In this document: piece by piece, positions 1-8,647 of the stretch
How positions within the stretch are numbered: the stretch's first letter is position 1
How the letters are laid out: each line of letters starts with the position of its first letter
Origin: Chlorobiota bacterium
Lineage (GTDB): Bacteria > Bacteroidota > Ignavibacteria > OLB7
Reading direction: 5' to 3'
Assembly: GCA_016788565.1 (NCBI GenBank)
Contig: JAEUSP010000045.1
Span: 1 to 64,000 of the forward strand
DNA length: 64,000 nucleotides
The notes under the pieces: model-generated
What the model saw: the letters and a program-made list of their open reading frames with translations, nothing else
What the model was told of the DNA's origin: nothing
Databases searched by the model: none
Program-made: the position numbers and the translations under genes

Positions 1-111
1 TACACAACGAAGGAGAAATTCCGGGAAGCGATACTGAATTTCTTCAAGAACATCGGGAACTACCGGACAGAGTTAGAAAGTCTTCTAACCCTGAATTTCC
101 ACATACCCTAA
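1..111 (+). pseudogene. IS630-type transposase, C-terminal fragment
   Basis: The window opens inside a reading frame whose last 36 residues run to a TAA at 109-111. They include FREAILNFFKNIG and end in LTLNFHIP. This helical tail resembles the C-terminus of IS630/Tc1-like DDE transposases. The rest lies outside the window, so it may be intact upstream. It borders the accessory debris that follows. The family call rests on a short tail only. Confidence 0.55.
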
Positions 112-149
112 TCCTTGCAATCCAATCTGGTTTGAGTATAATCACCATA

Positions 150-776
150 ATGTACTTGATCCTGATCTTGCTATTTCAGGGTTGTAATGGCACTCCAGAT
201 AAAACAATATCGGATTCTCCTCCGAAACCAACTACTCAGCTATCGGAATCAAAAGGTATCGAGGTCGAATTCGATACTACGAATTATAATGCTTTGAAAA
301 AAAATAACCCATATTTCAATGATTTTTTATATAAACAACGATTAATTGTTTTAAAGAAAAATAAACCTGGTTTTGAAATGATATTTAGAAAAAAAACAAA
401 AGAATATGTGTTTAAGCAAAGGGTCACTTATTTAGGAAATATCACAACCTCTAATGGAGTAGTATTAAAGTTTGTTAGTTCTGTTAATTATACTTATTAT
501 TCTGATAATATTCGTTGCTTTAGCCAATTACGCATTTATAATAGTAACAATTATGAAATAGGTGCATATTTTTTCTTTTGCTATGAAGCGATCTCTTCTT
601 ATATCGAAAAATCGAATGTGGTGTTAACCAATCCTACTCCTAACTGTAATGTAAAGTCAAGAATTGATTTTTATAATGGTATTCCGTCAATGATATCTGT
701 GCATTGTGCTGAAATTAACAACGAATTAGATGGTGAAGGCTTCCCATTCTCATACTCTACAAACTATTATCAATAA
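150..776 (+). CDS. AT-rich orphan lipoprotein, function unknown
   Basis: A 208-residue protein from ATG 150; a TTG at 132 would add six residues. The N-terminus is a short hydrophobic stretch ending LLFQGC, which reads as a weak lipobox, so it is probably exported and lipidated. The rest is rich in Asn, Tyr and Lys, with no domain I recognise. The DNA is far more AT-rich than almost everything else here and no Shine-Dalgarno is visible. It sits between an IS630-type transposase tail and an Rhs fragment, so recent transfer is likely. Orphan proteins beside Rhs fragments are sometimes immunity or cargo proteins, but nothing here proves that. Confidence 0.6.
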   Translation: MYLILILLFQGCNGTPDKTISDSPPKPTTQLSESKGIEVEFDTTNYNALKKNNPYFNDFLYKQRLIVLKKNKPGFEMIFRKKTKEYVFKQRVTYLGNITTSNGVVLKFVSSVNYTYYSDNIRCFSQLRIYNSNNYEIGAYFFFCYEAISSYIEKSNVVLTNPTPNCNVKSRIDFYNGIPSMISVHCAEINNELDGEGFPFSYSTNYYQ

Positions 777-795
777 ATATTATTTTACGGCATGA

Positions 796-1110
796 CACCA
801 ACCTAACCGCAGCCAACGCTACGTTCGCAACCGCGTTAGCTACACCATCACCGAAGCGAACATCGGAACGTTTTACAGCTACGACCCGCACGGGAATGTG
901 GAGTGGATGGCAAGCCATTTGCCGGGGCTTGGAATGAACTTCGTGGGGTACGAGTACGACCTAATCGGCGGAAAAATGCTTCGGGTGTTGTACGATTCAG
1001 GAATGGGGGATATGTTCGCCCACCGGTATCGGTACGATGAAGACGGATGTTGTCAATGGCCTGAAATCGCTGGGTTAGGGTTGCGTGAAGATGACCAGCG
1101 TTTTTTTTAG
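796..1110 (+). pseudogene. Rhs/YD-repeat protein fragment
   Basis: Open frame after a TGA at 793-795, with YD-repeat signatures in order: RYVRNRVSYT, FYSYDPHGNVEW, YEYDLIGGKML and RYRYDEDG. These belong to the repeat shell of Rhs/YD proteins, large secreted toxin carriers. Only about 90 residues remain. There is no start codon in a sensible place, and the frame runs into an IS3 remnant from about 1066, where the tail (CCQWPEIAGLG onward) stops looking Rhs-like. It is best read as a decayed internal piece cut at both ends. The exact junction cannot be fixed by eye. Confidence 0.7.
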
Positions 1111-1434
1111 AATCTCCCGTTCGCGCTTGAGTGATTCGACCTCACGTTGCAGCTGCCGGAGTTGTTCTTGCTCTGCGGTGCGGTTGCCATGGCCACGGAA
1201 GGCCTCGGTAGGATTGGCTCGGGATTCCGAGCGCCATCGGTCAAGCGTCTTGATAGCGATGCCGAGGTCATCAGCGACCTGTCGTCGTGTTTTCTTGGCT
1301 TCATCCAGCATTCGAAGTGCTTCGAGCTTAAACTCTTTGGTAAACGTCCTGCGTTGTTGTCCCATGCGTAGTGCCTCCTGATGGTTGTAAAATACCCACT
1401 TATCTCCTTCTCCACTTTTTCGGGGGAGGTCCAA
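1066..1434 (-). mobile_element. IS3-family insertion sequence remnant (left end plus orfA)
   Basis: Read on the minus strand, the outer end near 1433 starts TGGACCTCCCCCGAAAAAGT, which resembles the left inverted repeat of IS3-family elements. A good Shine-Dalgarno (AGGAGG) and orfA follow. No orfB or second inverted repeat exists on the other side, where Rhs sequence begins, so the element is truncated. The 1066 boundary is approximate. Confidence 0.65.
1075..1365 (-). CDS. IS3-family transposase OrfA
   Basis: A 96-residue protein from ATG 1365, chosen because AGGAGG lies about 8 nt upstream. It starts MGQQRRTFTKEFKLEALRML, the helix-turn-helix DNA-binding region of IS3 OrfA. A leucine-zipper-like coiled coil follows (EQLRQLQREVESLKRE), ending in ILKKTLVIF. 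Eight A residues near the 3' end match the slippery site used for the -1 frameshift into OrfB, but OrfB is absent. With only OrfA left the element should not transpose by itself. Confidence 0.75.
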   Translation of the reverse strand: MGQQRRTFTKEFKLEALRMLDEAKKTRRQVADDLGIAIKTLDRWRSESRANPTEAFRGHGNRTAEQEQLRQLQREVESLKREREILKKTLVIFTQP

Positions 1435-1748
1435 TACATACTGCTGCTTGCCTCACATCCGTCGGGTGGGAGAGCGAGCCAAAGCCGAGAAGGAACCGAA
1501 GAGGGGGAATGTGAGGTGGCACGCAATCTCCGCGCTGAAGCACGGAGCAATTCCTAAGAGAAGCCACTACCAACTAATGACTAATGACTAATGACTAATG
1601 ACCACTGACCACTGACCACTGACCACAGAAACCAAACCCGAATCAAAACAACCGACCTCCGCCCCCCCCCCTCTTGCACACCCCGCCCGATAAGGCTAAG
1701 TTCCTTCCGCTAACTGTCGGTATGCTCTTCGTTCACAGGGGGTGATCC
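1435..1748. repeat. Intergenic region with heptamer tandem array (1571-1626)
   Basis: No gene is supported here. 1571-1626 is a degenerate tandem array of CTAATGA units passing into CACTGAC units. A run of nine C follows around 1662-1672. It belongs to the same short-repeat class seen in the SUF locus. The remainder shows no clear promoter, although the downstream peptidase gene must start from this region. Confidence 0.7.
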
Positions 1749-3155
1749 ATGAACCAACCTTTCCGATGCTGCTGCCAATCGCTGTTTCCGGTCCTTCTTC
1801 TTCACACAACCGCTTCCATGAGCCAACCGAACCCCACGATTGGGGAACCACACGATTACCACGCCATTGCCCGCCGCATCACCGATATGGCGCTGGCCGA
1901 CGGGCGTTCGTACGGGATGCTTCATCAGTTTTGCACAACAATCGGCCACCGGCTAAGCGGTTCGCCGCAAGCCGCGCAAGCTGTTGAGTGGGGCCGGCAA
2001 GCAATGATTGAGTCGGGATTGGAGCGGGTGCATCTGCAACCTGTGCTAGTCCCACACTGGGAACGAGGCGGGGCAGAAACGGTGATATTGATTGCCGACG
2101 GCAAAGCCGAACAGCTTCGCGGATTGGCTCTGGGGGGAAGCGTTGCAACCCCACCGGAAGGGATCACTGCCGGGGTGATAGAGGTTCGCAGCATCGCCGA
2201 AGTTGCTGGCTTGGGGGAACGCGCCCGTGGGAACATCATCTTCTTCAACCGCCCGATGGATCCCAAGCTCATCAACACGTTTGATGCGTACAGTGGCGCG
2301 GTGGATCAGCGGGTGAACGGCCCGGTGGCCGCAGCTCGGGCTGGCGCGGTTGCGGTTCTGGTCCGCTCCATCACCACCGCAATGGACACGATCCCCCACA
2401 CCGGAATGCTTCGCTACAACGACAGCGTCACAAAAATTCCGGCGGTGGCAATCAGCACGGTGGATGCCGAGCATCTTAGCCAGACTCTGCGCCACCATCC
2501 CAACGCCTGCGTCACCATCAAAACCAACTGCCGCACCCTTCCCGATGCGGAATCGCACAACGTGATTGGCCAGCTAACCGGAACCGAAAAACCGGACGAG
2601 ACTGTGGTGATTGGCGGCCACTTAGATAGCTGGGATGTTGGCCACGGCGCGCACGACGACGGCGCAGGATGTGTGCAAGCAATCGAGGCGTTGCGGCTGC
2701 TGAAGGCCCTTGGATTGCGCCCCAAACGGACCATCCGCGCAGTGTTGTGGATGAACGAAGAAAACGGCTTACGCGGCGGAATTGCCTACGCCGACAGCGT
2801 GACGAAGCATGGCCCCCGCCACATTGCCGCCATTGAAAGCGACCGCGGAGGGTTTGCTCCGCGCGGCTTCTACGTGGAAGCAGATATGCCAACGGTTGAG
2901 CGGGTTGCGCGGTGGGCAGAGTATTTCAGGAACATGGGGGCCGAGCGGTTTGTGTACGGCGGTGGCGGCGCAGATATTGGCCCGCTGAAAGCTCACGGAG
3001 TTTTGAACATTGGGCTGAACGTGGAATCGCACCGCTACTTCGACTATCACCACGCCGCCAGCGATACGTTCGCACAGGTAAACCGCCGCGAGCTTGAACT
3101 TGGCGCAGCCGCCCTGGCACTGCTGGCATGGCTGATTGCTGAGGAGGGGTTGTGA
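1749..3155 (+). CDS. M28-family zinc metallopeptidase with PA domain
   Basis: A 468-residue protein resembling carboxypeptidase Q / M28 aminopeptidases, which use two zinc ions to remove amino acids or dipeptides. A protease-associated (PA) insert lies around residues 110-240. The catalytic core follows, with GGHLDSWDVGHGAHDDGAG (His and Asp zinc ligands) and MNEENGLRG (catalytic and ligand Glu pair). A late VESHRYFDYHH segment supplies the last His. The first 23 residues are weakly hydrophobic and could be a poor signal peptide; an alternative start is ATG 1818 (MSQPNPTIGE). If exported it would work in the periplasm on peptide scavenging. It stands alone, with repeat DNA on both sides. Confidence 0.85.
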   Translation: MNQPFRCCCQSLFPVLLLHTTASMSQPNPTIGEPHDYHAIARRITDMALADGRSYGMLHQFCTTIGHRLSGSPQAAQAVEWGRQAMIESGLERVHLQPVLVPHWERGGAETVILIADGKAEQLRGLALGGSVATPPEGITAGVIEVRSIAEVAGLGERARGNIIFFNRPMDPKLINTFDAYSGAVDQRVNGPVAAARAGAVAVLVRSITTAMDTIPHTGMLRYNDSVTKIPAVAISTVDAEHLSQTLRHHPNACVTIKTNCRTLPDAESHNVIGQLTGTEKPDETVVIGGHLDSWDVGHGAHDDGAGCVQAIEALRLLKALGLRPKRTIRAVLWMNEENGLRGGIAYADSVTKHGPRHIAAIESDRGGFAPRGFYVEADMPTVERVARWAEYFRNMGAERFVYGGGGADIGPLKAHGVLNIGLNVESHRYFDYHHAASDTFAQVNRRELELGAAALALLAWLIAEEGL

Positions 3156-3584
3156 GGGGTGTGGTCATGGAGCCTTGTTCTGAGGGATCATCTCCACGTA
3201 GCGTGCAAAGTATGAGCGGAGCCAACGGAATGTAGATTTCGCCGATTCCCCACCTACTGGTTTTCTCGATGCGCCAAGAGAGTTCACGCAAAGACGCAAA
3301 GCAAAGCCACGCAAAGGGCGCGAAGAAGACCGAAGCCAAGAAGGACCGAAGGCAAGGAAAACCAAATGGAGAAGCCGCAGGTGCTCCACCGGAAATCGTC
3401 CCCGCTCATGCTGAGCTACGTCGAAGTATGCACGGAGCCAGCGGAATGTTGGAATGTCGAATCTTGGAGTTTTCACCGAACGCAGCCTTCCGCTTGCGCT
3501 GAGCCTCGTCCGTCCGTCCCCCGACTGGCCGGGGTAAACAGGGAATGACAATGGAGGTGTTTTCGCAAACCATCCCCCCCCACC
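3156..3584. repeat. Intergenic region with REP-like palindrome and partial MITE
   Basis: Lies between two converging genes. A REP-like palindrome copy is at 3400-3446 and a partial one near 3208-3230. At 3541-3572 GGGAATGACA followed by TTTTCGCAAACCA resembles the right half of the 116-bp MITE found at 22169 and 29126. Short reading frames through it translate the repeats and are not genes. Confidence 0.6.
3400..3446. repeat. REP-like palindromic repeat
   Basis: Core CCGCTCATGCTGAGC then a TACGTCGAAGTATG arm closing with a GGAGCCA tail. Arms CCGCTCAT and ATG(A/C)xCGG can pair. Related copies lie at 7573, 8548, 10303, 14514 and 37213, in both orientations and always between genes. Confidence 0.75.
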
Positions 3585-5780
3585 TCATCGCACAATAAAT
3601 CCATCATCAACATCATCCGGGTTCAGAACGGTGACGATTGTTGGGAGGCCGTCGGGGCTGTTTGCGGCAAGCAGCATCCCTTGCGATTGCTGCCCCATCA
3701 GCGTGGCTGGCTTCAGGTTTGCCACCACCACGATTTTCTTCCCCACCAATTCTTCCGGCTGATAGACCTTCCCGATCCCCGCCAAAATCTGCCGTTCAAG
3801 GTCGCCAATTCTGATCTGTAATTTCAGCAGTTTTTCCGATTTCTTCACCCGTTCGGCAGCCAGCACCGTTGCAACCCGAAGGTCCAACTTCATCACGTCG
3901 TCAATCGTGACCTCCGGCTTTAACTCAACATGGATCGGCTCCTTTTCTGCTTCGGCAGCCGCCGCGCCGCCACCGCCAAGTTTGGCGACCTGTTCTTCCA
4001 CAACGCTATCCTCCACTTTGTTGAACAGAATGACAGGCTCCGCAATCGGCGCGCCGGTGGCAAGGGTCAGCGTTCCGGCGGAATACCACGCGGTTTCGGT
4101 TGGTGGAAGTTTCAGCAGTGCAAACATTGAGTCGGAAGTGAACGGGATGATTGGCCGGAACAGCACCGCCAACGAACGCACCACCTGCAAGCAGATATTC
4201 AGCGAGGTTGCCGTGCGCGCTGGGTTATCCTTGCGGGTTTTCCAGGGTTCCGAATCGTTGAAATACTTGTTGGCGGCGCGGGCAACGTTCATTGTTTCCA
4301 GCGCGGCATCGCGGAACCGGAAATTGGAGTAGAGTTGGGCGATGCGATGCGGGGCGCGGGCAAGGGCCACCAACATCACCGCGTCGTTGTGGGTGAAGTA
4401 GTTCAGATATTTCGTGGCAAGCTCTTCGATTGCTTCCTGGTCGCCCCGGCCATCGTTGGAAATCCGGCGAAGGTCCTCGTTCAGCAATGCCAGAAGGTCC
4501 GCTTCCTTTGCGGAATCAGCAGCAAGCGGCGGGACGGCTCCATCGAAATAGCGTGCGGTAAACTGCAACGTCCGGTTGACGAAGTTCCCCAAGATGTCGG
4601 CAAGCTCGTTGTTGGTTTTGGCCTGGTACTCGCGCCAGGTGAAATCAGCATCCTTGTTTTCCGGCAAACTGGAGGCAATGGTGTATCGAAGCGGGTCGGG
4701 GGGGAATTCGGCCAAATAATCTTGCAGGTCAATCCCCCATTTCCGCGACTTGCTGAATTTGTTTCCTTCAAGGTTCAGGAAATTGCAGGCCGGGACGTTG
4801 TCGGGAAGAACGTACTGGCCTCGCTGCTGGTCGTTCCACCCCATCAGCATTGCCGGGAACATCAGCGTGTGGAACCAGATGTTATCCTTGCCGATGAACG
4901 CAACGTAGCGGGTGTCGGGGGACTGCCACCAACGCTGTCCCCCTTCGGCATCGCCGCGCTTGTTCATCAGCACTTTGGTGTTGGTGATGTAGCCGAACGG
5001 AGCATCGAACCAGACGTACAGTTTTTTGCCTTCGTAGCCTGGCAGTGGGACATCAATTCCCCAGGGCAAATCGCGGGTGATGGCGCGGTCGCCCAAGCCC
5101 TGTTTCAGCCAGCTTCGGGATTGCTGAAGAACGTGGTCGCGCCAATCGTGGCTGTGGCGTTCCACGTACTGCTCAAGCCGTTGCTGGAACTTGCCGAGCG
5201 AGAAATAGAAATGGCGCGTCGTCCGCTTTTCCGGAGTTTTTCCGGTGAGTTTGCTGACCGGATTTTTCAGCTCGGTTTGGTTGTAGGTGCTTGAGCAGTT
5301 GTCGCACTGGTCGCCGCGTGCCCCTTCGGCTCCGCACACCGGGCACGTCCCCTCCACGTAGCGGTCGGGAAGGAACATGGCGGCTTCGGGGTCATAGAAC
5401 TGCTCCTCATCTTTTTCAACAAGGTAGCCTTGCTGGTGCAATGCCAGAAAGAAATCCTGTGCTGTGGCGTGATGCTCCTGCCATGTTGTTCGCCCGTACA
5501 TATCGAAGGCGATGCCAAGCCCGAAAAATGCAATGGAGTTGGCAGTGTGGTATTTATCAACAACCTGCTGTGGGGTGATCCCTTCTTCCTCGGCGGTAAT
5601 CATGATTGCCACACCATGCTCGTCCGATCCTGAAATGTGAATTACTTCCTGGCCGGTTGCGCGAAGGAAACGGGTGTAAATATCAGCAGGAAGGTACGCG
5701 CCAGCAACGTGGCCAAGATGAATATATCCATTGGCGTAGGGCAACGCGCTGGTGATAAGGGTTCGTTTGAATGAGGCCAT
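3585..5780 (-). CDS. metG: Methionyl-tRNA synthetase
   Basis: A 731-residue class I aminoacyl-tRNA synthetase that charges tRNA-Met with methionine using ATP in the cytoplasm. HLGH at 21-24 is the HIGH motif and KFSKS at 341-345 the KMSKS loop. Cys146, 149, 159 and 162 form the zinc knuckle of the long MetG type. A C-terminal EMAP/tRNA-binding domain covers roughly 625-731 (DLRVATVLAAERV), giving the usual homodimer form. An acidic, Ala/Gly-rich linker precedes it. It begins 17 bp after the CNNM/CBS gene stops and is probably co-transcribed with it. Confidence 0.97.
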   Translation of the reverse strand: MASFKRTLITSALPYANGYIHLGHVAGAYLPADIYTRFLRATGQEVIHISGSDEHGVAIMITAEEEGITPQQVVDKYHTANSIAFFGLGIAFDMYGRTTWQEHHATAQDFFLALHQQGYLVEKDEEQFYDPEAAMFLPDRYVEGTCPVCGAEGARGDQCDNCSSTYNQTELKNPVSKLTGKTPEKRTTRHFYFSLGKFQQRLEQYVERHSHDWRDHVLQQSRSWLKQGLGDRAITRDLPWGIDVPLPGYEGKKLYVWFDAPFGYITNTKVLMNKRGDAEGGQRWWQSPDTRYVAFIGKDNIWFHTLMFPAMLMGWNDQQRGQYVLPDNVPACNFLNLEGNKFSKSRKWGIDLQDYLAEFPPDPLRYTIASSLPENKDADFTWREYQAKTNNELADILGNFVNRTLQFTARYFDGAVPPLAADSAKEADLLALLNEDLRRISNDGRGDQEAIEELATKYLNYFTHNDAVMLVALARAPHRIAQLYSNFRFRDAALETMNVARAANKYFNDSEPWKTRKDNPARTATSLNICLQVVRSLAVLFRPIIPFTSDSMFALLKLPPTETAWYSAGTLTLATGAPIAEPVILFNKVEDSVVEEQVAKLGGGGAAAAEAEKEPIHVELKPEVTIDDVMKLDLRVATVLAAERVKKSEKLLKLQIRIGDLERQILAGIGKVYQPEELVGKKIVVVANLKPATLMGQQSQGMLLAANSPDGLPTIVTVLNPDDVDDGFIVR

Positions 5781-5797
5781 AGGTTGATACTTCTCAA

Positions 5798-7150
5798 TTA
5801 TGCTTCTTCTGGTGGGAAGGCATCTAAGCCGTTGAAACGGCTGTCGCGGTTTAGGTCTTCGATTTTTACTTGCACCACGCGGCGGTTGTGGGTTTTGACG
5901 ACGGTCATCCGCACGGCATCACGCTCGAACGATTCGTTCTCTTGCGGGATATGCCCAAACCATTTATTCACCAAGCCGCCAATGGTGGTGTAATCTTCAC
6001 CTTCCGGCAGCACAAAGCCCTCAATGTGTTCGTTCACGTCGCTGATGGTCATGCCGGCCACCACCATGTACTCACCCTCGCCAATCGCTTCCACGCCGGT
6101 GGCTTCTTCGTCGTACTCATCCTGGATTTCGCCAACAAGCTCTTCCAAGATATCCTCCATCGTCACCAGCCCTGCGGTTCCGGCGAACTCATCCACCACA
6201 ATCGCAAGCTGGATTTTTTTCCGTTGGAACTCCCGCAGCAGCTCGTAAATCGGCTTGGTATCGGGGACGAAGTATGGCGTGCGAAGCAAGTCTTGCAGAA
6301 TAATCAGGTTGCTGTGCTCCATCAGGGTAATCAAGTCCTTGGAGTAGATGATGCCGATGATGTTATCAATGGAGTCTTCATAGACTGGCATCCGGGTGTA
6401 GCCTTCTTCCAGCACAAATTTGATGATCTCATCCTGCGGTGACTCGATGTTGATCGCGGCGATGTTCACGCGGGGGACCATCACCTCGCGGATGATTTTC
6501 TCGCGGAACTCAAACACGTTTTCAATCAACTCATGCTCGCTTTCTTCCAGCGCGCCCCCTTCCCTGCCTTGCTCCAGCAGCAGCCGTAGTTCCTCGCCGC
6601 TGTGGTAGTGGCCCGATTCGTTGGCGGGCTGAATGCCAAAGGCCCGAAGCAGCAAGTTTGCTGTCCCGTTCAACACGCTGATTGCAGGTTTTAGCAGGAG
6701 GTAGAAGAAGCGGAGCGGGTAGGCAATGGCCAGGGTGGTTTGCTCGGAACGTTGGATGGCCAACGATTTTGGCGCAAGTTCACCGAAGACGATATGCAGG
6801 AAGGTGATAACGATGAACGCAACCGGAAGAGCGATTTTGTGGGCAAACTCAGGGTTCGGCTCAAGGCCAACAATCGCCATAAAACCGATAATCAGCTTGC
6901 TGACCACTGGCTCGCCAACCCACCCCAACCCCAGCGAGGCCAGGGTGATGCCAAGCTGAGTGGCCGATAGATATTCATCAAGATGAAGCAGCAGACGTTG
7001 AGCCATCTTGGCAACTTTGCTTCCGGTTTGCACCTTCAGCTCAATCTGCGAAGCGCGCACTTTCACGATGGCGAATTCGGCAGCCACAAAGAACGCGTTG
7101 GCAAGCACCAGCACAATGGTAATCAGTAGTCCTATAAACGGGTCATCCAT
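5798..7150 (-). CDS. CNNM/CBS-domain membrane protein (HlyC/CorC family)
   Basis: A 450-residue integral membrane protein. Residues 1-200 are the CNNM (DUF21) region with about four hydrophobic helices. A pair of CBS domains follows at about 215-335 (MVPRVNIAAI, TRMPVYEDSIDNIIG, LAIVVDEFAGTAGLV), then the CorC/HlyC C-terminal domain (about 350-435). Family members are linked to magnesium or cobalt efflux; the haemolysin label is historical. It is first in a likely two-gene unit with metG. On the minus strand, TATCTTCG at 7248-7255 is a candidate -7 promoter element about 100 nt upstream. Confidence 0.93.
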   Translation of the reverse strand: MDDPFIGLLITIVLVLANAFFVAAEFAIVKVRASQIELKVQTGSKVAKMAQRLLLHLDEYLSATQLGITLASLGLGWVGEPVVSKLIIGFMAIVGLEPNPEFAHKIALPVAFIVITFLHIVFGELAPKSLAIQRSEQTTLAIAYPLRFFYLLLKPAISVLNGTANLLLRAFGIQPANESGHYHSGEELRLLLEQGREGGALEESEHELIENVFEFREKIIREVMVPRVNIAAINIESPQDEIIKFVLEEGYTRMPVYEDSIDNIIGIIYSKDLITLMEHSNLIILQDLLRTPYFVPDTKPIYELLREFQRKKIQLAIVVDEFAGTAGLVTMEDILEELVGEIQDEYDEEATGVEAIGEGEYMVVAGMTISDVNEHIEGFVLPEGEDYTTIGGLVNKWFGHIPQENESFERDAVRMTVVKTHNRRVVQVKIEDLNRDSRFNGLDAFPPEEA

Positions 7151-7304
7151 GAAGGATAGGGAAGCCTCCCCCTGTTAGTGAAACAAACAACGCACCACAG
7201 CCGCCAATCGTTGGCCGCAATGATGCTTGGCCAGATGAAACACAGGCCGAAGATAGTACCCTTTCCCCACGTAGCACAAACGGGGGGGCAAGGTTTCATC
7301 AAAT

Positions 7305-7346
7305 AAAAAAAGCGACGGGATAGAGGCTCGTCGCTTTTTTGTTTTT
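7305..7346 (-). terminator. Rho-independent terminator after tRNA-Lys
   Basis: Inverted repeat AAAAAAGCGACG ... CGTCGCTTTTTT with an 11-nt loop. Read in the tRNA direction it starts right after the CCA and ends in a U-run, so it should end the tRNA transcript before the CNNM/CBS gene. Confidence 0.85.
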
Positions 7347-7422
7347 TGGTGCTCCCTGCCGGACTCGAACCGGCGACCCACTGATTAAGAGTCAGTTGCT
7401 CTACCAACTGAGCTAAGGAAGC
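7347..7422 (-). tRNA. tRNA-Lys (anticodon CTT)
   Basis: Read on the minus strand, 76 nt from GCTTCCT to an encoded CCA. The acceptor stem pairs GCTTCCT with AGGGAGC (one G-U), with discriminator A. The D-arm is AGCTCAGTTGGTAGAGCA. The anticodon stem ACTGA/TCAGT closes loop CTCTTAA, giving anticodon CTT, which decodes AAG. The T-arm has GGTTCGAGTCC. All hallmarks are present and CCA is genomically encoded. It is a single tRNA with its own terminator. Confidence 0.98.
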
Positions 7423-7749
7423 GCGGCAAATATGCGCCTACGCCACCGATAGCACAACAGGATTTTTTGCAAGAAAAACGTTCGTTACAAGGGGATGGAG
7501 TGCGAAGGGGATGTCGAATGTCAAATTGAAGAGTGAAGAATGGTAGCTGTTGGAGTTTCCACCGAACCTCACCTCCGCTCATGCTGAGCTTGTCGAAGCC
7601 GTCGAAGTATGAGTGGAGCCAATAACGATTAGGTTGCTGCAAACTCCTTTCCTTTGAGTATCACCGATTTCATTACAGATCAGGCCTGTGTTGTACCGAT
7701 TGAGTACAGCATAGGCCTGATCCTTTTTTCGCATTTCTAATTCGCTTAC
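7423..7749. other. Intergenic region between cmk and tRNA-Lys
   Basis: Contains a REP-like palindrome (7573-7621), in which the GTCGAAG segment is duplicated, and a long hairpin (7677-7729) described separately. The tRNA promoter must lie near 7425-7480, but no confident element could be picked. No open frame here looks real. Confidence 0.6.
7677..7729. terminator. Strong hairpin downstream of cmk
   Basis: GATCAGGCCTGTGTTGTAC pairs with GTACAGCATAGGCCTGATC around a 7-nt loop, with one or two internal mismatches. On the plus strand a CTTTTTT run follows. On the minus strand, downstream of cmk, the hairpin is preceded by six A and lacks a good U-run. It probably terminates cmk, or read the other way could be the end of an unseen small RNA. 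Confidence 0.6.
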
Positions 7750-8460
7750 TCACCCCGGCAAGCTCACGGGTTCTTCCTCCCCGCTCCGCTCTTTCACCAG
7801 TTCCAACACTCTTTCCACTTGTTGCTGGATGGTCAGCCCCGAGGTGTCAATCTCAATCGCATCGTCGGCTTTGCGCAGCGGGCTGTGGTGGCGGGTGCTG
7901 TCCTGGCGGTCGCGTTCGGCAAGCTCGGTGGCAAGGTTATCCAACTCTATCTCTGCCCCCTGGTGCTGAAGCTCAACATGGCGGCGGGCGGCGCGTGCAT
8001 CCAAGTTTGCCACCATGAAAATTTTCAGGTCGGCGTTGGGGAACACCATGGTTCCAATGTCGCGCCCATCCATCACCACTCCACCTTGCTCCCCCATCCG
8101 CTGCTGCAACTCCACAACCGGCGTGCGCACCCCGGCATAGCTGCTAACAAGCGAGACATTCCGCGTCACCTCCGGGGTCCGAATCTGCTGCCAGACATCT
8201 TCGCCGTTGAGCAGAGTATGAAGAGCGCCGCTATCGGGATCGCGCAGGAAGCTGATCTGAAGGTTCCGGGCCAGCGCACTCACCGCACTGTCATCGGCGG
8301 GGTCAATTCCGTTGCGAAGCACCGCAAGCGTGACGGCACGGTACATTGCGCCGGTGTCAATGTAGGTGTAGCCAAGCCGTTCGGCAACCAGCCGCGCAGT
8401 GGTGCTTTTTCCGCTGGCGGCGGGGCCGTCAATGGCGATAACAAGAGTACGGTTGGGCAT
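7750..8460 (-). CDS. cmk: Cytidylate (CMP/dCMP) kinase
   Basis: A 236-residue P-loop kinase that phosphorylates CMP and dCMP with ATP in pyrimidine nucleotide metabolism. The start was placed at ATG 8460 (MPNRTLVIAIDGPAASGKST), because the P-loop lies at the usual distance from it. The long in-frame extension upstream is not expected in the family. DTGAMYRAVTLAVL and MDGRDIGTMVFPNADLKIF are typical of Cmk, as is the ARAARRHVELQ lid region. A REP-like palindrome lies just upstream. Confidence 0.95.
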   Translation of the reverse strand: MPNRTLVIAIDGPAASGKSTTARLVAERLGYTYIDTGAMYRAVTLAVLRNGIDPADDSAVSALARNLQISFLRDPDSGALHTLLNGEDVWQQIRTPEVTRNVSLVSSYAGVRTPVVELQQRMGEQGGVVMDGRDIGTMVFPNADLKIFMVANLDARAARRHVELQHQGAEIELDNLATELAERDRQDSTRHHSPLRKADDAIEIDTSGLTIQQQVERVLELVKERSGEEEPVSLPG

Positions 8461-8547
8461 GAGGATCGTGAGGCAATCTGGAAAAAATGGAACTCTTCTC
8501 AAGTGAGTGTGCGACGGAGGGAAACGGTAGATGGGAGCTTCTTGGTT

Positions 8548-8594
8548 CGGTGGCTCCGCTCATACTTCGACGTGGCTCAGCATGAGCGGGGACG
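8548..8594. repeat. REP-like palindromic repeat
   Basis: Copy in inverted orientation: GGTGGCTCCGCTCATACTTC then GACGTGGCTCAGCATGAGCG. It lies between cmk and the haem-binding protein gene and may affect the end of the upstream mRNA. Confidence 0.75.
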
Positions 8595-8647
8595 ATGTTC
8601 AGTGGATTTTGCACATTCACCATCAATGAACCAAAAATGATATTGCC

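Noticed and set aside
3269-3551. Small frames in the 3156-3584 gap
   Set aside because: They translate REP-like and MITE-like repeat sequence and have no gene features.
4335-5294. 319-residue open frame antisense to metG
   Set aside because: It lies wholly inside metG, has no family resemblance, and reflects high GC giving few stops on the other strand.
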